A stretch of 35,791 bases of DNA from an uncultured Pseudomonadota bacterium (GCA_903858105.1 CAIOHN010000237.1:1-35791), one strand, 5' to 3'. Shown: positions 8,599 through 18,158, counted from the stretch's first letter. A program made the numbers and translations. The notes: generated by a model from the letters alone, not told the origin.

Positions 8599-10167
8599 TT
8601 AACCATTCAGAAACGGCGACTGCAAAATCACCGCAGCGCTGATCATTGCCGCCGCAGTCAGAATCGTCCAGAGGGTGCGCTTGTTATTTCTTTGTAGCTG
8701 CTTGCGTAGCAGTGTCATTTCCCGCTGCTGATGCTGCATTTGTTGTTGCATCTGGGCGGCGCTTTGCACGGCTTGTAATACCAAGCCAGGAAACTCGGGC
8801 AGTTGCTCGGTGATTTCCGGGAACTTGCGCATCAGTTCTTTGATTTTTGCCGTCGGCCCCAGGCGCTGTTTAAACCAGTTTTCCAGAAACGGCTTGGCGG
8901 TTTGCCACAAATCCAGATCAGGATACAGTTGGCGGCCCAAGCCTTCTATGTTAAGCAGGGTTTTTTGCAGCAATACCAGTTGCGGTTGCACTACCATGTC
9001 GAAGCGGCGCGCGGTTTGGAATAGTCTTAACAGCAGCAAACCAAACGAAATATCTTTTAAGGGCTTCTCGAAAATCGGCTCGCAGACACTGCGAATCGCC
9101 GCTTCAAATTCTTCTACCCGCGTGGTGGCAGGCACCCAGCCGGATTCGATGTGCATCTGCGCAACGCGGCGGTAATCGTGGTTGAAAAACGCCAGAAAAT
9201 TTTCGGCCAGATAGCGCTGATCGGAACTGGACAGACTGCCGACGATACCAAAATCCACCGCCAGATATTTGTCCGGTAACTGCACGAAAATATTGCCGGG
9301 ATGCATGTCGGCATGGAAAAAGTTGTCGCGGAATACCTGGGTAAAAAAGATTTCCACGCCGCGCTCTGCCAGCTTTTTAAAATCGGCATTGCCTTTGCGT
9401 AAGGCGTCGATGTCGCCGACCGGTACGCCGTAAATGCGTTCCATCACCAGCACTTTGCGGCGGGTTAGCGGCCAGTGGATTTCCGGGATGTACAGCATCT
9501 CCGAGTTTTTGAAATTGGCGCGAATCGCACTGGCGTTGGAGGCTTCGCGCACCAAGTCCAGTTCGTCGAGAATGGTTTTTTCAAATTCGGCGACGATTTC
9601 CATCGCGCGCAAGCGGCGGGCGTCGGCCCAAAAGCGTTCCGCCAGACGGGCCAGTTCGTACAGCAAGCCCACATCGGAATGGATTTTGTCTTCAATATCC
9701 GGGCGCAGCACTTTAACGATGACTTTTTCGCCGCTATTCAGCGTGGCGGTGTGAACCTGGGCTACCGAGGCCGAGGCCAAAGGCTGCGGATCAAATTCGG
9801 CAAAGGCTTCTTCTATTGACTGACCCAGTTGCTGCTCGATAATTTTGCGGGCGGTGACTACCGAAAACGGCGGCACCTTATCCTGTAATTTGACCAGTTC
9901 TTCGGCGATGTCTTCCGGCAACAAGTCTTTACGGGTGGACAGGGTTTGGCCAAATTTGACGTAAATCGGTCCCAGGTCTTCCAGGGTTTTACGGATCCGT
10001 ACGCCGCGCGGTTCGCGCGCTTTGCTGGTCCAATAGTTGGGCGACAAAAACGCGATGTAACGAATGGGGCGGAATAGATGGGTTTTTAAAACAATTTCGT
10101 CCAGGCCGTGGAACATCATCACCCAGTTGATGTGGATGAGGCGCATCAAAATTTTCGGGCGAATCAC
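8599..10167 (-). CDS. ubiB: UbiB/ABC1-family protein kinase-like, ubiquinone biosynthesis
   Basis: UbiB is an atypical protein-kinase-like ATPase needed for ubiquinone biosynthesis at the membrane. The 522-aa product shows the family marks: KFGQ (KxGQ motif, residues 71-74), the Ala-rich loop [29 protein letters not shown] and the metal-binding VDFGIVGSL. The C-terminus has a hydrophobic helix (about 497-515) after a Gln-rich coiled segment ([12 protein letters not shown]), matching the membrane anchor of UbiB. The start is GTG 10167, with AAGGA about ten bases upstream. It is the last gene of the hslV-to-ubiB run, 13 bases after ubiJ, and ends against the porin through a palindromic repeat. 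Confidence 0.95.
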   Translation of the reverse strand: MIRPKILMRLIHINWVMMFHGLDEIVLKTHLFRPIRYIAFLSPNYWTSKAREPRGVRIRKTLEDLGPIYVKFGQTLSTRKDLLPEDIAEELVKLQDKVPPFSVVTARKIIEQQLGQSIEEAFAEFDPQPLASASVAQVHTATLNSGEKVIVKVLRPDIEDKIHSDVGLLYELARLAERFWADARRLRAMEIVAEFEKTILDELDLVREASNASAIRANFKNSEMLYIPEIHWPLTRRKVLVMERIYGVPVGDIDALRKGNADFKKLAERGVEIFFTQVFRDNFFHADMHPGNIFVQLPDKYLAVDFGIVGSLSSSDQRYLAENFLAFFNHDYRRVAQMHIESGWVPATTRVEEFEAAIRSVCEPIFEKPLKDISFGLLLLRLFQTARRFDMVVQPQLVLLQKTLLNIEGLGRQLYPDLDLWQTAKPFLENWFKQRLGPTAKIKELMRKFPEITEQLPEFPGLVLQAVQSAAQMQQQMQHQQREMTLLRKQLQRNNKRTLWTILTAAAMISAAVILQSPFLNG

Positions 10168-10180
10168 GGCTGTTGTCCTT

Positions 10181-10819
10181 TTATTGAGGCTCGGAGGTGT
10201 TGTTTAGTGCGGCGCTCAGACGCTCGAGGCGCGCGGTGAGCCGGTCGCAATCGTTGCGACTGGTATCGATCTGCTGGAAAAACAATTCTGCTTCGGTTTT
10301 GGCCGGTAACTCGCGGGTTTCTTCTTGCAGAAATTCTTCCAGATTTAACCTGAACGTGCTCAGGCTGTTGCGCGTCCAGTCGCGGCTGCCGCGGAAAAAA
10401 TTGCCCAGGCGCTGGGCAAAGGCATCGCCGGTGTAGCGGGCGATTTTGCTTTCCAGATTAATATCCAGTTTTTCAAATAACCGTTGCAGGCGGCGGGCCA
10501 ACTGGGTATCGCCTTCGATCCGCACTTCGCCTTTGAATAGCGAACGCATCGGCGTGGCGCTTAATCCCATTAAACCTAGTGCCGAGAGAGAACCGCTAAG
10601 CGTGGCATCCACCGTGCCCGGATAGCTTTCCAGAATCTGGATGCCATGGGAACTGGGGCAAAGATACAGGCTGCCGCTGACAGAGGAAATGTTCACGGCA
10701 ATCACTTTACCGGCCATGGGTGTCAAATATTCTTCGACATGTGCATCCAACGCCAGGTACTGGTTTAGCGCCGCTTCCAGCGCCGAAATGAATAGCGGTT
10801 TTATGGTGCTGAGCATCAC
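10181..10819 (-). CDS. ubiJ: Ubiquinone biosynthesis accessory factor UbiJ (SCP2 domain)
   Basis: UbiJ is a lipid-binding SCP2-domain protein that helps the soluble Ubi complex handle hydrophobic quinone intermediates. The 212-aa product has an SCP2-like N-terminal half (about 15-115, with [19 protein letters not shown] and [13 protein letters not shown]). Its C-terminal part is helical and charged ([17 protein letters not shown] and a final coiled coil), as in UbiJ. It lies between Uma2 and ubiB. The start is GTG 10819, overlapping the Uma2 stop as GTGA, or ATG 10816 immediately after; both imply translational coupling to Uma2. The identity rests on the domain pattern and the ubiE/ubiB neighbourhood. 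Confidence 0.88.
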   Translation of the reverse strand: MMLSTIKPLFISALEAALNQYLALDAHVEEYLTPMAGKVIAVNISSVSGSLYLCPSSHGIQILESYPGTVDATLSGSLSALGLMGLSATPMRSLFKGEVRIEGDTQLARRLQRLFEKLDINLESKIARYTGDAFAQRLGNFFRGSRDWTRNSLSTFRLNLEEFLQEETRELPAKTEAELFFQQIDTSRNDCDRLTARLERLSAALNNTSEPQ

Positions 10820-11406
10820 AAGGCCTGTTGCAACTGTTGCAGATATTCCTGCATGTCTTCGTTATTGACGCGCTGGTATAGATCGGCAACGCTCACGCTT
10901 AAACCTATCGATTCCAGCGTCAGGCTGTCGCCCAAAAAGTAGTGCTCCGAGTTCCAGTTCGCCGCGCGTCTATACACAACTATCTCGACGTGGTCTTGTT
11001 CGATAAGCACATATTCCTGCAGGCTGGGCAGGGCTTTGTAGGCGTGGAGTTTGATGGTTTTATCCGTGCGGCGGGTGGCTTTCGACAAAACTTCGACAAT
11101 GATGGTCGGTTTGTCTGTGTAGTACTCGTTGCCGTTGTCGTCGTCGCAGACGACTAATACATCGGGATAAAAGAAACAATGGTCGACTTTTACCTTGATT
11201 TCCGAGGCAAACGGCTCGCACGGATGGACTATCAGGTGTTGGCTAAGTGCGGTAAAAAAATTGCCGACGAGCCGCTGGTGATTCCGGCTGGCACCGGCCA
11301 TAGCATACACTTCACCGTCAATCAGCTCATGCTTGACGTCGCTGATTATTTCGCCAGCCAAGTAGTCGGCTTCGCTGATGTTATGCGATGCTTGTTTTAA
11401 CGCCAT
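10816..11406 (-). CDS. Uma2-family (DUF820) PD-(D/E)XK nuclease-fold protein
   Basis: This is a 196-aa protein of the Uma2/DUF820 family, a PD-(D/E)XK restriction-endonuclease-like fold very common in cyanobacteria and scattered in other bacteria; its biological role is unknown. Visible marks are the N-terminal SEADYLAGEIISDVKHELIDGEVYAMAGAS, then FYPDVLVVCDD and TIIVEVLSKATRRTDKTIKL, which carry the Asp, the Glu and the C-terminal Lys of the nuclease core, and the YKALPSLQEYVLIEQD tail. It starts at ATG 11406 with GAGAGG upstream, 27 bases after ubiE, and its stop overlaps the ubiJ start. An apparently unrelated nuclease-fold gene sitting inside a quinone operon suggests a past insertion that kept translational coupling. 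Confidence 0.9.
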   Translation of the reverse strand: MALKQASHNISEADYLAGEIISDVKHELIDGEVYAMAGASRNHQRLVGNFFTALSQHLIVHPCEPFASEIKVKVDHCFFYPDVLVVCDDDNGNEYYTDKPTIIVEVLSKATRRTDKTIKLHAYKALPSLQEYVLIEQDHVEIVVYRRAANWNSEHYFLGDSLTLESIGLSVSVADLYQRVNNEDMQEYLQQLQQAL

Positions 11407-11433
11407 TTCGCCCTCTCGTGACCGTTTTGTCGC

Positions 11434-12183
11434 TTAAAACTTATAGCCTCTATGCACGGCGACGATGCCTTGCGTCATATTGAAATACTCGCAGCGTTCC
11501 AGGCCAGCGTTTTCCATCATTTGTTTCAGCTCATCCTGCTTGGGATGCATGCGGATGGATTCGGCCAGATAGCGATAGCTGTCCTCGTCTTTGGCCACCA
11601 CGGCGCCGATTTTCGGCAGTAATTTGAACGAGTAAAAATCGTAGACTTTTTCGGTGATGGGGTCGATAGGGTGCGAAAACTCGAGCACGATAACTCTGCC
11701 ACCCGGTTTCAATACCCGGTACATGGAACGCAAGGCGGCGTCTTTGTCGGTGACGTTACGCAAGCCAAAACCAATCGTTACGCAATCGAAAGTATTGTCG
11801 GCAAACGGCAGGCATTCGGCGTTGACCTGGGCGTAGCGGATATTGCCGGTCAAACCATGATCGATCAAACGATCGCGGCCAGTACGCAACATGGCGGCGT
11901 TAATGTCGGCCAGTACCACCTGTCCGGATTTGCCTACGCGCTTTTCGTAAAGCATGGTCAAATCGCCAGTACCGCCAGCCAGATCCAATACAGAATCGCC
12001 TTCGCGGACGTTGGCCAGTTGTACGGCAACGCGCTTCCAGATGCGGTGGATGCCCAGCGACATCAGGTCGTTCATCACATCATATTGACTGGCGACCGAA
12101 TCGAAAACGCCGCGCACCAGCGCCACTTTTTCTTGTTTGGGAACCTGTTTGAAGCCGAAATGGGTAGTATTGTCGTTTGTCAT
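11434..12183 (-). CDS. ubiE: UbiE/MenG C-methyltransferase
   Basis: UbiE transfers a methyl group from S-adenosylmethionine to the demethoxy-quinol ring in ubiquinone (and, where present, menaquinone) biosynthesis. The 249-aa product has the family N-terminus [10 protein letters not shown] and [22 protein letters not shown], the SAM motif [12 protein letters not shown] (about 65-75), [11 protein letters not shown] and [14 protein letters not shown]. The length is normal. It starts at ATG 12183, eight bases after the DUF971 gene, within the hslVU-ubi run. The upstream ribosome-binding sequence is weak, so coupling to the preceding gene is likely. Confidence 0.97.
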   Translation of the reverse strand: MTNDNTTHFGFKQVPKQEKVALVRGVFDSVASQYDVMNDLMSLGIHRIWKRVAVQLANVREGDSVLDLAGGTGDLTMLYEKRVGKSGQVVLADINAAMLRTGRDRLIDHGLTGNIRYAQVNAECLPFADNTFDCVTIGFGLRNVTDKDAALRSMYRVLKPGGRVIVLEFSHPIDPITEKVYDFYSFKLLPKIGAVVAKDEDSYRYLAESIRMHPKQDELKQMMENAGLERCEYFNMTQGIVAVHRGYKF

Positions 12184-12191
12184 AATGATCT

Positions 12192-12581
12192 TTAATTGGG
12201 TAAGGGCGAGCGGCGGCTAAGGCCGGCTGCTTTGAGTTCTTCGAGATAATTCGACCAGAGTAAAGGAAATTCCGAGCCCAGTTTGTACAGCAAGTCCCAG
12301 CTATAAATGCCGCTGTCGTGACCGTCGCTAAAAGTCAGCGCAATGGCATAGTTGCCGATGGGACGAATATCGGTAATGGTCACGTCCTGTTTGCCGATTT
12401 GCAGGGTTTCCTGGCCTGGGCCGTGGCCTACGGCTTCTGCTGATTGGGTAAATACCCGCAAGTATTCGCTGGGCAGCTCATAGATGCTGTCATCGTCAAA
12501 ATGAATTTCCAAAATCGCCGAAACCTTGTGCAATTTGATTTCGGTTGGAACGCGATGGCTAGGTGTGATTTGGACGCGCAT
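12192..12581 (-). CDS. DUF971 (gamma-butyrobetaine hydroxylase-like N-terminal domain) protein
   Basis: This is a 129-aa single-domain protein of the DUF971 family. This small metal-binding-like domain also forms the N-terminus of gamma-butyrobetaine hydroxylase, but here it stands alone. Family segments are [21 protein letters not shown] and [28 protein letters not shown]. Homologues very often lie between hslU and ubiE in gammaproteobacteria, as here: two bases after the hslU stop and eight bases before ubiE. Some members are linked to iron-sulfur or quinone functions, but no firm role is known to me. Confidence 0.85.
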   Translation of the reverse strand: MRVQITPSHRVPTEIKLHKVSAILEIHFDDDSIYELPSEYLRVFTQSAEAVGHGPGQETLQIGKQDVTITDIRPIGNYAIALTFSDGHDSGIYSWDLLYKLGSEFPLLWSNYLEELKAAGLSRRSPLPN

Positions 12582-12583
12582 GC

Positions 12584-13903
12584 TTACAGTATGTATCGGC
12601 TAAGGTCTTCGTCATCCGCTAACTCCATCAGATGCGCATCCACGTAGGCGGCATCGATGTTGATGGATTTTTCGACCAAATCTGGGGCGTCGAAGGAAAT
12701 ATCCTCCAACAGTTTTTCCAATATGGTGTGCAATCGGCGGGCACCGATGTTTTCGGTTTTTTCGTTGACTTGCCAGCCCAGTTCGGCGATGCGTTTGATG
12801 CCGTCGGCGGTGAATTGCACTTCCACACCTTCGGTTTTTAACAAGGCTTGATACTGCTCGGTTAACGAGGCGTCAGGCTCAGTCAGAATACGCACGAAGT
12901 CGTCGGCGCTCAGGGCGTTTAGCTCCACTCTGATCGGGAAACGGCCTTGCAGTTCCGGGATTAAATCAGACGGCTTGGTCAGATGAAACGCACCGGAAGC
13001 GATGAATAAAATATGATCGGTTTTGATCATGCCGTATTTGGTGGTGACGGTGCTGCCTTCCACCAGCGGCAATAAATCGCGCTGTACGCCTTCGCGGGAG
13101 ACTTCGCCGCCGCCCATTTCCGCGCGTTTGCAAATCTTGTCGATTTCATCCAGAAACACGATGCCGTGTTGCTCGACAGATTCCAGCGCCGCTTGTTTGA
13201 TCTCTTCTTCGTTGACCAATTTGCCGGCTTCTTCTTCCTGCAATAGTTTCAAGGCGTCTTTGATTTTCAGCTTGCGGGTTTTGGTGCGGTTACTTCCCAG
13301 GTTTTGAAACATGCCCTGCAGTTGGTTGGTCATTTCTTCCATGCCCGGTGGGGCCATGATTTCTACGCCTACCGACGGCGCGCTGACGTCTATCTGAATT
13401 TCCTTGTCGTTCAACTCGCCTTCGCGCAGCTTTTTGCGCATTTTTTGCCGCGTTGCTTCTTCTGAATCCGACAGCATGCCGCCCTCGGCGCGAGGCAATA
13501 AAATATCCAGTACCCGGTCTTCAGCGGCATCGGCGGCGCGATTTTGCACACGTTCCATCGCTGAGATGCGGGCCATTTTGACGGCGCTATCGATCAAGTC
13601 GCGAATAATCGATTCGACGTCGCGGCCGACATAACCCACCTCGGTAAATTTGGTGGCTTCGATTTTAATGAAGGGTGCGTTGGCTAAACGTGCCAGGCGG
13701 CGGGCGATTTCGGTTTTACCGACGCCGGTCGGGCCTATCATTAATATGTTTTTAGGCGTGATTTCGTCGCGCAATTCTGCAGCAACCTGGCTGCGGCGCC
13801 AGCGGTTACGCAGGGCAATGGCTACCGAACGCTTGGCGGCCGACTGGCCGACAATGTGTTTGTCCAGTTCACTGACGATTTCTCTTGGGGTCATTTGACT
13901 CAT
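12584..13903 (-). CDS. hslU: ATP-dependent protease ATPase subunit HslU
   Basis: HslU is the AAA+ unfoldase that feeds substrates into the HslV peptidase. The real product is 439 aa from ATG 13903 ([20 protein letters not shown]). The track extends it to 14164, but that extra N-terminus is hslV sequence read in another frame. Walker A is [11 protein letters not shown], followed by [21 protein letters not shown]. The Walker B is [10 protein letters not shown] and the sensor region has [13 protein letters not shown]; the protein ends in DLSRYIL, the C-terminal tail that docks into HslV. It starts four bases after hslV and is followed by DUF971. Confidence 0.97.
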   Translation of the reverse strand: MSQMTPREIVSELDKHIVGQSAAKRSVAIALRNRWRRSQVAAELRDEITPKNILMIGPTGVGKTEIARRLARLANAPFIKIEATKFTEVGYVGRDVESIIRDLIDSAVKMARISAMERVQNRAADAAEDRVLDILLPRAEGGMLSDSEEATRQKMRKKLREGELNDKEIQIDVSAPSVGVEIMAPPGMEEMTNQLQGMFQNLGSNRTKTRKLKIKDALKLLQEEEAGKLVNEEEIKQAALESVEQHGIVFLDEIDKICKRAEMGGGEVSREGVQRDLLPLVEGSTVTTKYGMIKTDHILFIASGAFHLTKPSDLIPELQGRFPIRVELNALSADDFVRILTEPDASLTEQYQALLKTEGVEVQFTADGIKRIAELGWQVNEKTENIGARRLHTILEKLLEDISFDAPDLVEKSINIDAAYVDAHLMELADDEDLSRYIL

Positions 13904-13907
13904 GGTT

Positions 13908-14471
13908 TTACTCTTGATGGGCCGATTGCGGCTCGGCGTCCAATTCTTCGATGCGTAAATTGTGGTTGGTATAGATACAAATATCTGCGGCGATACCCAG
14001 CGACTTCTCGACGATTTCCCGGGCGCTGAGTTCGGTGTTTTCCAGCAAGGCGCGCGCGGCACTTTGCGCAAAAGCACCACCTGAACCAATGGCGATAAAA
14101 TCGTATTCCGGTTCGATGACGTCGCCGGTGCCGGAAATAACCAGCGAAGTTTTGCTGTCGGCAATAATCAGTAAAGCTTCCAGTTTGCGCAAGGCCCGGT
14201 CGGTGCGCCAGTCTTTGGCCATTTCCACGGCTGCGCGGGTCAAATTGCCGCGATGTTTTTCCAGTTTGCCTTCAAAATGTTCAAACAAGGTAAAGGCATC
14301 GGCCGTCGCCCCAGCAAAACCGGCGATCACTTTGTCGTGATACAAACGCCTGACTTTACGGGCATTGCCTTTCATTACAGTGTTGCCCAGTGTCACTTGG
14401 CCATCGCCGCCGATCACGACTTTATTGCCGCGTCGAACTGAAAGAATAGTGGTGCCTCTGAAGTTGGTCAT
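13908..14471 (-). CDS. hslV: ATP-dependent protease peptidase subunit HslV
   Basis: HslV is the threonine peptidase of the HslVU complex. From ATG 14471 it is 187 aa. MTNFRG precedes TTILSVRRG, so the catalytic N-terminal Thr (of TTI) would be exposed after removal of a six-residue leader, longer than the single Met of E. coli. Family segments are [40 protein letters not shown] and [19 protein letters not shown]. The track start at 14585 is an extension without support. It is the first gene of the run, so its promoter should lie between 14472 and 14677. A CCCCATGG there (14520-14527, read on the minus strand) recalls a sigma-32 -10 box, but no matching -35 was found. Confidence 0.97.
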   Translation of the reverse strand: MTNFRGTTILSVRRGNKVVIGGDGQVTLGNTVMKGNARKVRRLYHDKVIAGFAGATADAFTLFEHFEGKLEKHRGNLTRAAVEMAKDWRTDRALRKLEALLIIADSKTSLVISGTGDVIEPEYDFIAIGSGGAFAQSAARALLENTELSAREIVEKSLGIAADICIYTNHNLRIEELDAEPQSAHQE

Positions 14472-14677
14472 GTCTGTGAATGAAAAAGCTAAAGGCGGCG
14501 ATTTTACATGTTCTCGACGGCCATGGGGTAGAAGTTTAAAACCGACAGCCTGGCGGGCAAAATGCCCAAACATTGAACAAAGCACGAAAACTGATTAAAG
14601 TTGAAAGTGCTGGTATTTTAAGGATGCGCCGCTTTGACCGGCGTTACCCACATTACAATAACAACAAGAGGCTAGTC

Positions 14678-15127
14678 ATGAGAGTGTCAATTCGCTGGAA
14701 AAGCGCGCTATTACTGAGCACAATGGTTTTTTCGAGTGCCGCATTGGCTTTATCGCCGGATGAGGAAGAAAGATTGAAAGAGTGTAAAAGGCCAAAATTT
14801 AGGGATTTCGTGCCCGAGCAAAAAGCCGAGGTCGATGCTGGAGCGGATATCGCCTTTCACGTATCCCATAATGCCGACCCGCTGACCATTGCCGCAGACA
14901 TACACGGCGAAAAAATAAAAGTAAGCGTGGTCGATAAAAAAACTTTTTACTTTGTCTCCGCCAAATTGCCGCAATTAAGCCCTGGTTTTGTCCGTATCCA
15001 CCTCTCCGCCAAATCTGCCGAGAGCAAGTTGGAGAGCGGTTGTTTGGGGCAAGACGGCTGGTTGATTAAAATCAAGGGCGACGCAGTGGCGGCAAAGCCT
15101 GCAGAACAGCCCGCGCCTGCTCAATAG
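14678..15127 (+). CDS. Exported hypothetical protein
   Basis: I do not recognise this 149-aa protein. It starts best at ATG 14678, with AAGAGG upstream; the track start at 14573 would place a hydrophilic stretch before the signal peptide. MRVSIRWKSALLLSTMVFSSAALA is a Sec signal. The mature part begins LSPDEEERLKECKRPKF and contains a beta-rich central region. A Cys there and a second in SGCLGQDGW could form a disulfide. The tail is Ala/Pro-rich (AAKPAEQPAPAQ). The gene is divergent from hslV and its last seven bases overlap the end of the deaminase gene on the other strand. A small periplasmic protein is the safe call. Confidence 0.7.
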   Translation: MRVSIRWKSALLLSTMVFSSAALALSPDEEERLKECKRPKFRDFVPEQKAEVDAGADIAFHVSHNADPLTIAADIHGEKIKVSVVDKKTFYFVSAKLPQLSPGFVRIHLSAKSAESKLESGCLGQDGWLIKIKGDAVAAKPAEQPAPAQ

Positions 15128-15585
15128 CGGATTTTGTCGATTTTACGTTGCCACACATCAAAAGGTCGGGTAGCTGTGTCCAATATTAGTTGGCGCATGG
15201 CTATCTGGCGTTGATCAGTTGGTTTGTCGATTTCGGTGTAAATAAAACTGTCGTCGAAGCCGGCTTTTCCTGCATCAAAACGGTTGCAGGCAAAGTACAC
15301 GGCTTTTAGTCTGGCCCAATAAATCGCGCCCAGACACATCGGGCAAGGTTCGCAGCTAGTGTAAAGCGTACACTCGGTTAATTGAAAATCGCCCAATTTC
15401 TGACAAGCCAAGCGGATGGCAGACACTTCTGCGTGAGCAGTCGGATCGAGATCCGGCGTAACCCGATTGCCGCTAGCGGCAATAATTTCCCCATCTTTGA
15501 CAATAAGCGCACCGAACGGCCCGCCGCCACTTTCTATATTCTCGCAGGCCAGTTCAACCGCGCGTCTCAGAAATGCTTGATGCAC
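15121..15585 (-). CDS. Nucleoside deaminase (guanine deaminase-like, CDA fold)
   Basis: This is a 154-aa zinc deaminase of the cytidine-deaminase fold. The zinc site is complete: HAEVSAI supplies His and the catalytic Glu, and TSCEPCPMCLGA supplies two Cys. The N-terminal GGGPFGALIVKDG and the later ARLKAVYFACNRFDAGKAGFDDSF fit the short bacterial guanine deaminase (GuaD) type better than tRNA adenosine deaminase. Guanine to xanthine is therefore the likely reaction, with other amino-purines possible. It starts at GTG 15585, whose first base is the last base of the metA TAG stop, so it is probably translationally coupled to metA. Confidence 0.85.
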   Translation of the reverse strand: MHQAFLRRAVELACENIESGGGPFGALIVKDGEIIAASGNRVTPDLDPTAHAEVSAIRLACQKLGDFQLTECTLYTSCEPCPMCLGAIYWARLKAVYFACNRFDAGKAGFDDSFIYTEIDKPTDQRQIAMRQLILDTATRPFDVWQRKIDKIRY

Positions 15586-16649
15586 TATAAGCCCAGTGGG
15601 TTGTTGGGATCGATGCCATCCATGAACGGCAGGCGACGATCTTCGTTGGTGATTTGATAGACCTTGCCCAGCCAGTTGTTGAACACGGCTTTGGCTGAAT
15701 CGCGCCAGGTAATATCCAGATGTTCGATAATCTGTGCTTCCGGCATGGCTTTAAGCGGTCTGCCACCGTGTTTGGCTGCTTTGACATGAAGCGCGTATTC
15801 GGCCAGCAAACCTTGTACCTCGGCATCGAAATAATGCTCCGGATACGGCGGATAATCGTCGCGTTCGCCGCGGTAATAGCGTAATACTTCGCGCTTGTAT
15901 TCTTTTAGCAGGCTAATGTCGTCGTATTCTGGATGGCCCTGGAAGAAGACGATCCGAAAGCCATCGGGGCTAACCGCCAGATGAACGCCTGCAGTTTCGC
16001 TACGCACCAGCACTTTCAGGCCGTGTTTTTCCATATCACTTTGAAACACCTCGTTAAAACGCGAATGCGGCACGTCAAAGCGGGTATTGATTTCCGCAAC
16101 CAAGGGATGATCCCTGTCCACGACTTTGTGCGAAAACACTCCCCAGCGTTTAGCAGGTAGACGTGTGCGCTCTACACCATAGCAATGTTGAATCACGGCA
16201 TGCGTCGCCAGACAAGAGCAAAGCACGGATGTAACGTTCTGCTTGGCCCATTCAAATACCTCAGTCAACGGCGCCCAAAACGCTTCTTCCTGCAAATGAT
16301 CGTGGGTGACGTTAGCGCCGCTGATGATCAGGGCGTCCAGGCCGTCCTGTTTGATTTTCTCAAAGGATTCGTAGTATTGATGAATATGCGCCCAAGCTTC
16401 CGGGCTCCTTTCCAGGCCATCAATCGTAAACGGATGTACATGAAATTGCGCAATTTGGTTGCAGGCGCCTACCAGTCGGAAAAACTGGCGTTCGGTAGCC
16501 TCCAGCGCTGCGTCCGGCATGATATTCAACAAGCCGATATGCAATTCTCTGATCGACTGATGAGTGGCGCGATCCGGGCTGAGAATTTCCTCGCCTTCAT
16601 CATGCAAACGCTGAAAAGTGGGTAAATCGGTATGAGCAACTAGCGGCAT
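15585..16649 (-). CDS. metA: Homoserine O-acyltransferase, MetA family (probably succinyl)
   Basis: MetA acylates homoserine as the first committed step of methionine synthesis. The 354-aa product has the class-I-glutamine-amidotransferase-like fold. Visible marks are GLLNIMPDAALEATERQFFRL, LIISGANVTH and the nucleophile in LCSCLATHA (Cys 146, aligning with E. coli Cys 142). The RWGVFSHKV segment and FFQGHPEYD with the catalytic His follow. It is longer than E. coli MetA (309 aa), as in the MetAS-type enzymes. Succinyl-CoA is assumed, but the donor cannot be settled by eye. It lies 13 bases after the P-loop ATPase gene and overlaps the deaminase by one base. No SAM riboswitch was seen. Confidence 0.88.
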   Translation of the reverse strand: MPLVAHTDLPTFQRLHDEGEEILSPDRATHQSIRELHIGLLNIMPDAALEATERQFFRLVGACNQIAQFHVHPFTIDGLERSPEAWAHIHQYYESFEKIKQDGLDALIISGANVTHDHLQEEAFWAPLTEVFEWAKQNVTSVLCSCLATHAVIQHCYGVERTRLPAKRWGVFSHKVVDRDHPLVAEINTRFDVPHSRFNEVFQSDMEKHGLKVLVRSETAGVHLAVSPDGFRIVFFQGHPEYDDISLLKEYKREVLRYYRGERDDYPPYPEHYFDAEVQGLLAEYALHVKAAKHGGRPLKAMPEAQIIEHLDITWRDSAKAVFNNWLGKVYQITNEDRRLPFMDGIDPNNPLGL

Positions 16650-16662
16650 TTCACGAACGGTC

Positions 16663-17511
16663 TCAAGATTGTTGCCGGGTAATGGCCTCGGCGATCAGGC
16701 GGATAAAGTCATCTTCGCTGGTGACTTTTGCAGTTTCATCAGCGCTAATGGTGTAGCCGTATTGGTTGGCAATCGCTTCGTAGCGTGGCACCCTGGCTTT
16801 AAATAATTCTGGAAATACCCAGCTGACAAATTCGTCGGGCGGAATCTGGTCAGTCGAGCTGTAATTACGCTCGCGCATGAAGATCGTCAATTTTTCATCG
16901 ACAAATTCTGGTCGGTAATACAGCGGTTTTGGATCGTTTTTGGCGCGGTCGATAATGGTTTGTTCCAGTGCTGGCGGAATTTTTATATAGACGATCAGCG
17001 TGTGCTTGGCCAGATTTTCCAAAACCTCCGGGCAGTCCAGTTCGCAAACGCTGCCACCCGCGTCGTTGATAAAATGCTTGTAGCCATAGATGGCTTCGGC
17101 TTTATGAATAAAATCCGGTACGTCGTTCATGGCAGCAATTTCGGCCTGGTGGTGTAGGGCCTGACGACGTTTAAATTCGCTTAGCGACAAGCCGCCCTTG
17201 TCAGGGTCGCCGAGTTTGCCCAAAAAGCTGGAGACTGGCGACAGGTTTTCGACGGTGATATTGCTGCAAATATAGATGGAGTCGGATTTAAGCAAATCGC
17301 GCAAAAACGGCACCCCCATCGCTTGTTGCTTGATATTGTCCAGAATCGGCTCTTCCAGATATTTGGTGCCGATGCGGTAGTCACCGGAGTAATGAAACCA
17401 CTTATCTCTGGGTAATTTGGCTGACAAGGTAGTCTTGCCAGCGCCGGACATAGCCAGCAATGTAATACTCTTGGATTCCCAGTCCAAAAATTGTTGCGGG
17501 GTCATTTTCAT
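16663..17511 (-). CDS. P-loop ATPase/kinase-like protein of unknown function
   Basis: This 282-aa protein has an N-terminal Walker A, LAMSGAGKTTLS (about 19-30), like small-molecule kinases and AAA_18-type ATPases. Further on are HYSGDYRIGTKYLEEPIL, a charged middle (LSEFKRRQALHHQ), FINDAGGSVCELD as a possible Walker B region, and TLIVYIKIPP. The C-terminal part has KPLYYRPEFVDEKLTIFMRERNYS and PRYEAIANQYGYTI, which resembles the lid and C-terminal helices of shikimate or nucleotide kinases. I cannot assign a substrate. It lies eight bases after the DUF6763 gene and 13 bases before metA, so it should be co-transcribed with both. Confidence 0.75.
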   Translation of the reverse strand: MKMTPQQFLDWESKSITLLAMSGAGKTTLSAKLPRDKWFHYSGDYRIGTKYLEEPILDNIKQQAMGVPFLRDLLKSDSIYICSNITVENLSPVSSFLGKLGDPDKGGLSLSEFKRRQALHHQAEIAAMNDVPDFIHKAEAIYGYKHFINDAGGSVCELDCPEVLENLAKHTLIVYIKIPPALEQTIIDRAKNDPKPLYYRPEFVDEKLTIFMRERNYSSTDQIPPDEFVSWVFPELFKARVPRYEAIANQYGYTISADETAKVTSEDDFIRLIAEAITRQQS

Positions 17512-17519
17512 ACAATGTC

Positions 17520-17822
17520 TCAGTCCAGTAAGTCGCTAATGTCCAGGTCTTCGGAGTCCGGTCGCACGTGCCGGTCAGTGTCGGTATAACCCAAGTCGTC
17601 GGTTTCTACGTCGTCGAAGGGGGCGCTCCAGTCTTCTGGATCTTCGATGTAATCGATGGTAGATCCATACCAGGATTCGTTGTCGTACTCTCCCAAATCC
17701 CCATTGGCGAACTGCACTTCGACCGATTCGTCGTTACCTTCTATGGCGACGACTTTAAAGGTGAGGTTGCTTTCCAAATCTTTATACCAGCGGCCTATGA
17801 CCGGGTCTGTAATAGTTGCCAT
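17520..17822 (-). CDS. Small acidic DUF6763-like protein
   Basis: This is a 100-aa, strongly acidic cytoplasmic protein without a signal peptide. The N-terminal half (IGRWYKDLESNLTFKVVAIEGNDESVEVQF) looks like a small beta-barrel. It is followed by DLGEYDNESWYGS and an Asp/Glu-rich tail ending DSEDLDISDLLD. It resembles the family I know as DUF6763 in gammaproteobacteria; that assignment is from memory. The function is unknown. It is the first gene of the run with the P-loop ATPase and metA, and is divergent from slyX across 129 bases. Confidence 0.65.
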   Translation of the reverse strand: MATITDPVIGRWYKDLESNLTFKVVAIEGNDESVEVQFANGDLGEYDNESWYGSTIDYIEDPEDWSAPFDDVETDDLGYTDTDRHVRPDSEDLDISDLLD

Positions 17823-17951
17823 CGTTACGTCCTCGCTGTGTTTATATCACCAGCAATGATAGCGAGTTTATACAGGCAGTGCGAGTGCATGGCATAAAAC
17901 TGTGACGGTTTTCGATTAGAATGATGATCTTTACCGTTACTTGGCGCAATC

Positions 17952-18158
17952 GTGGACGAACACAGAATTATCGAGCTGGAAATTAAGCAGGCTTATCAGG
18001 AAGATTTGATTCAGGCTTTGAATCAAGTGGTGGCTGATCAGCAAAAACAGATAGGCAAACTGGAAGAGACGTGTAAATTGCTAAACGACAAAATCAAAAG
18101 TTTGGCGTTTGGCGATAACCAGTCCGGGCAAGCCGATGAAAGGCCGCCGCACTACTGA
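17952..18158 (+). CDS. slyX: SlyX family protein
   Basis: This is a 68-aa coiled-coil protein of the SlyX family. The pattern RIIELEIKQAYQEDLIQALNQVV...QQKQIGKLEETCKLL is a continuous heptad-type helix, and the tail ends in PPHY, the conserved SlyX ending. The length matches the family (about 70 aa). The start is GTG 17952. The biological role is unknown; SlyX often sits near the slyD/FKBP region in enterics, which is not the case here. It is convergent with the D,D-carboxypeptidase through two palindromic repeats. Confidence 0.85.
   Translation: MDEHRIIELEIKQAYQEDLIQALNQVVADQQKQIGKLEETCKLLNDKIKSLAFGDNQSGQADERPPHY

Noticed and set aside
13904-14164. N-terminal extension of HslU in the ORF track
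   Set aside because: It is hslV sequence in another frame; [13 protein letters not shown] at 13903 is the normal family start.
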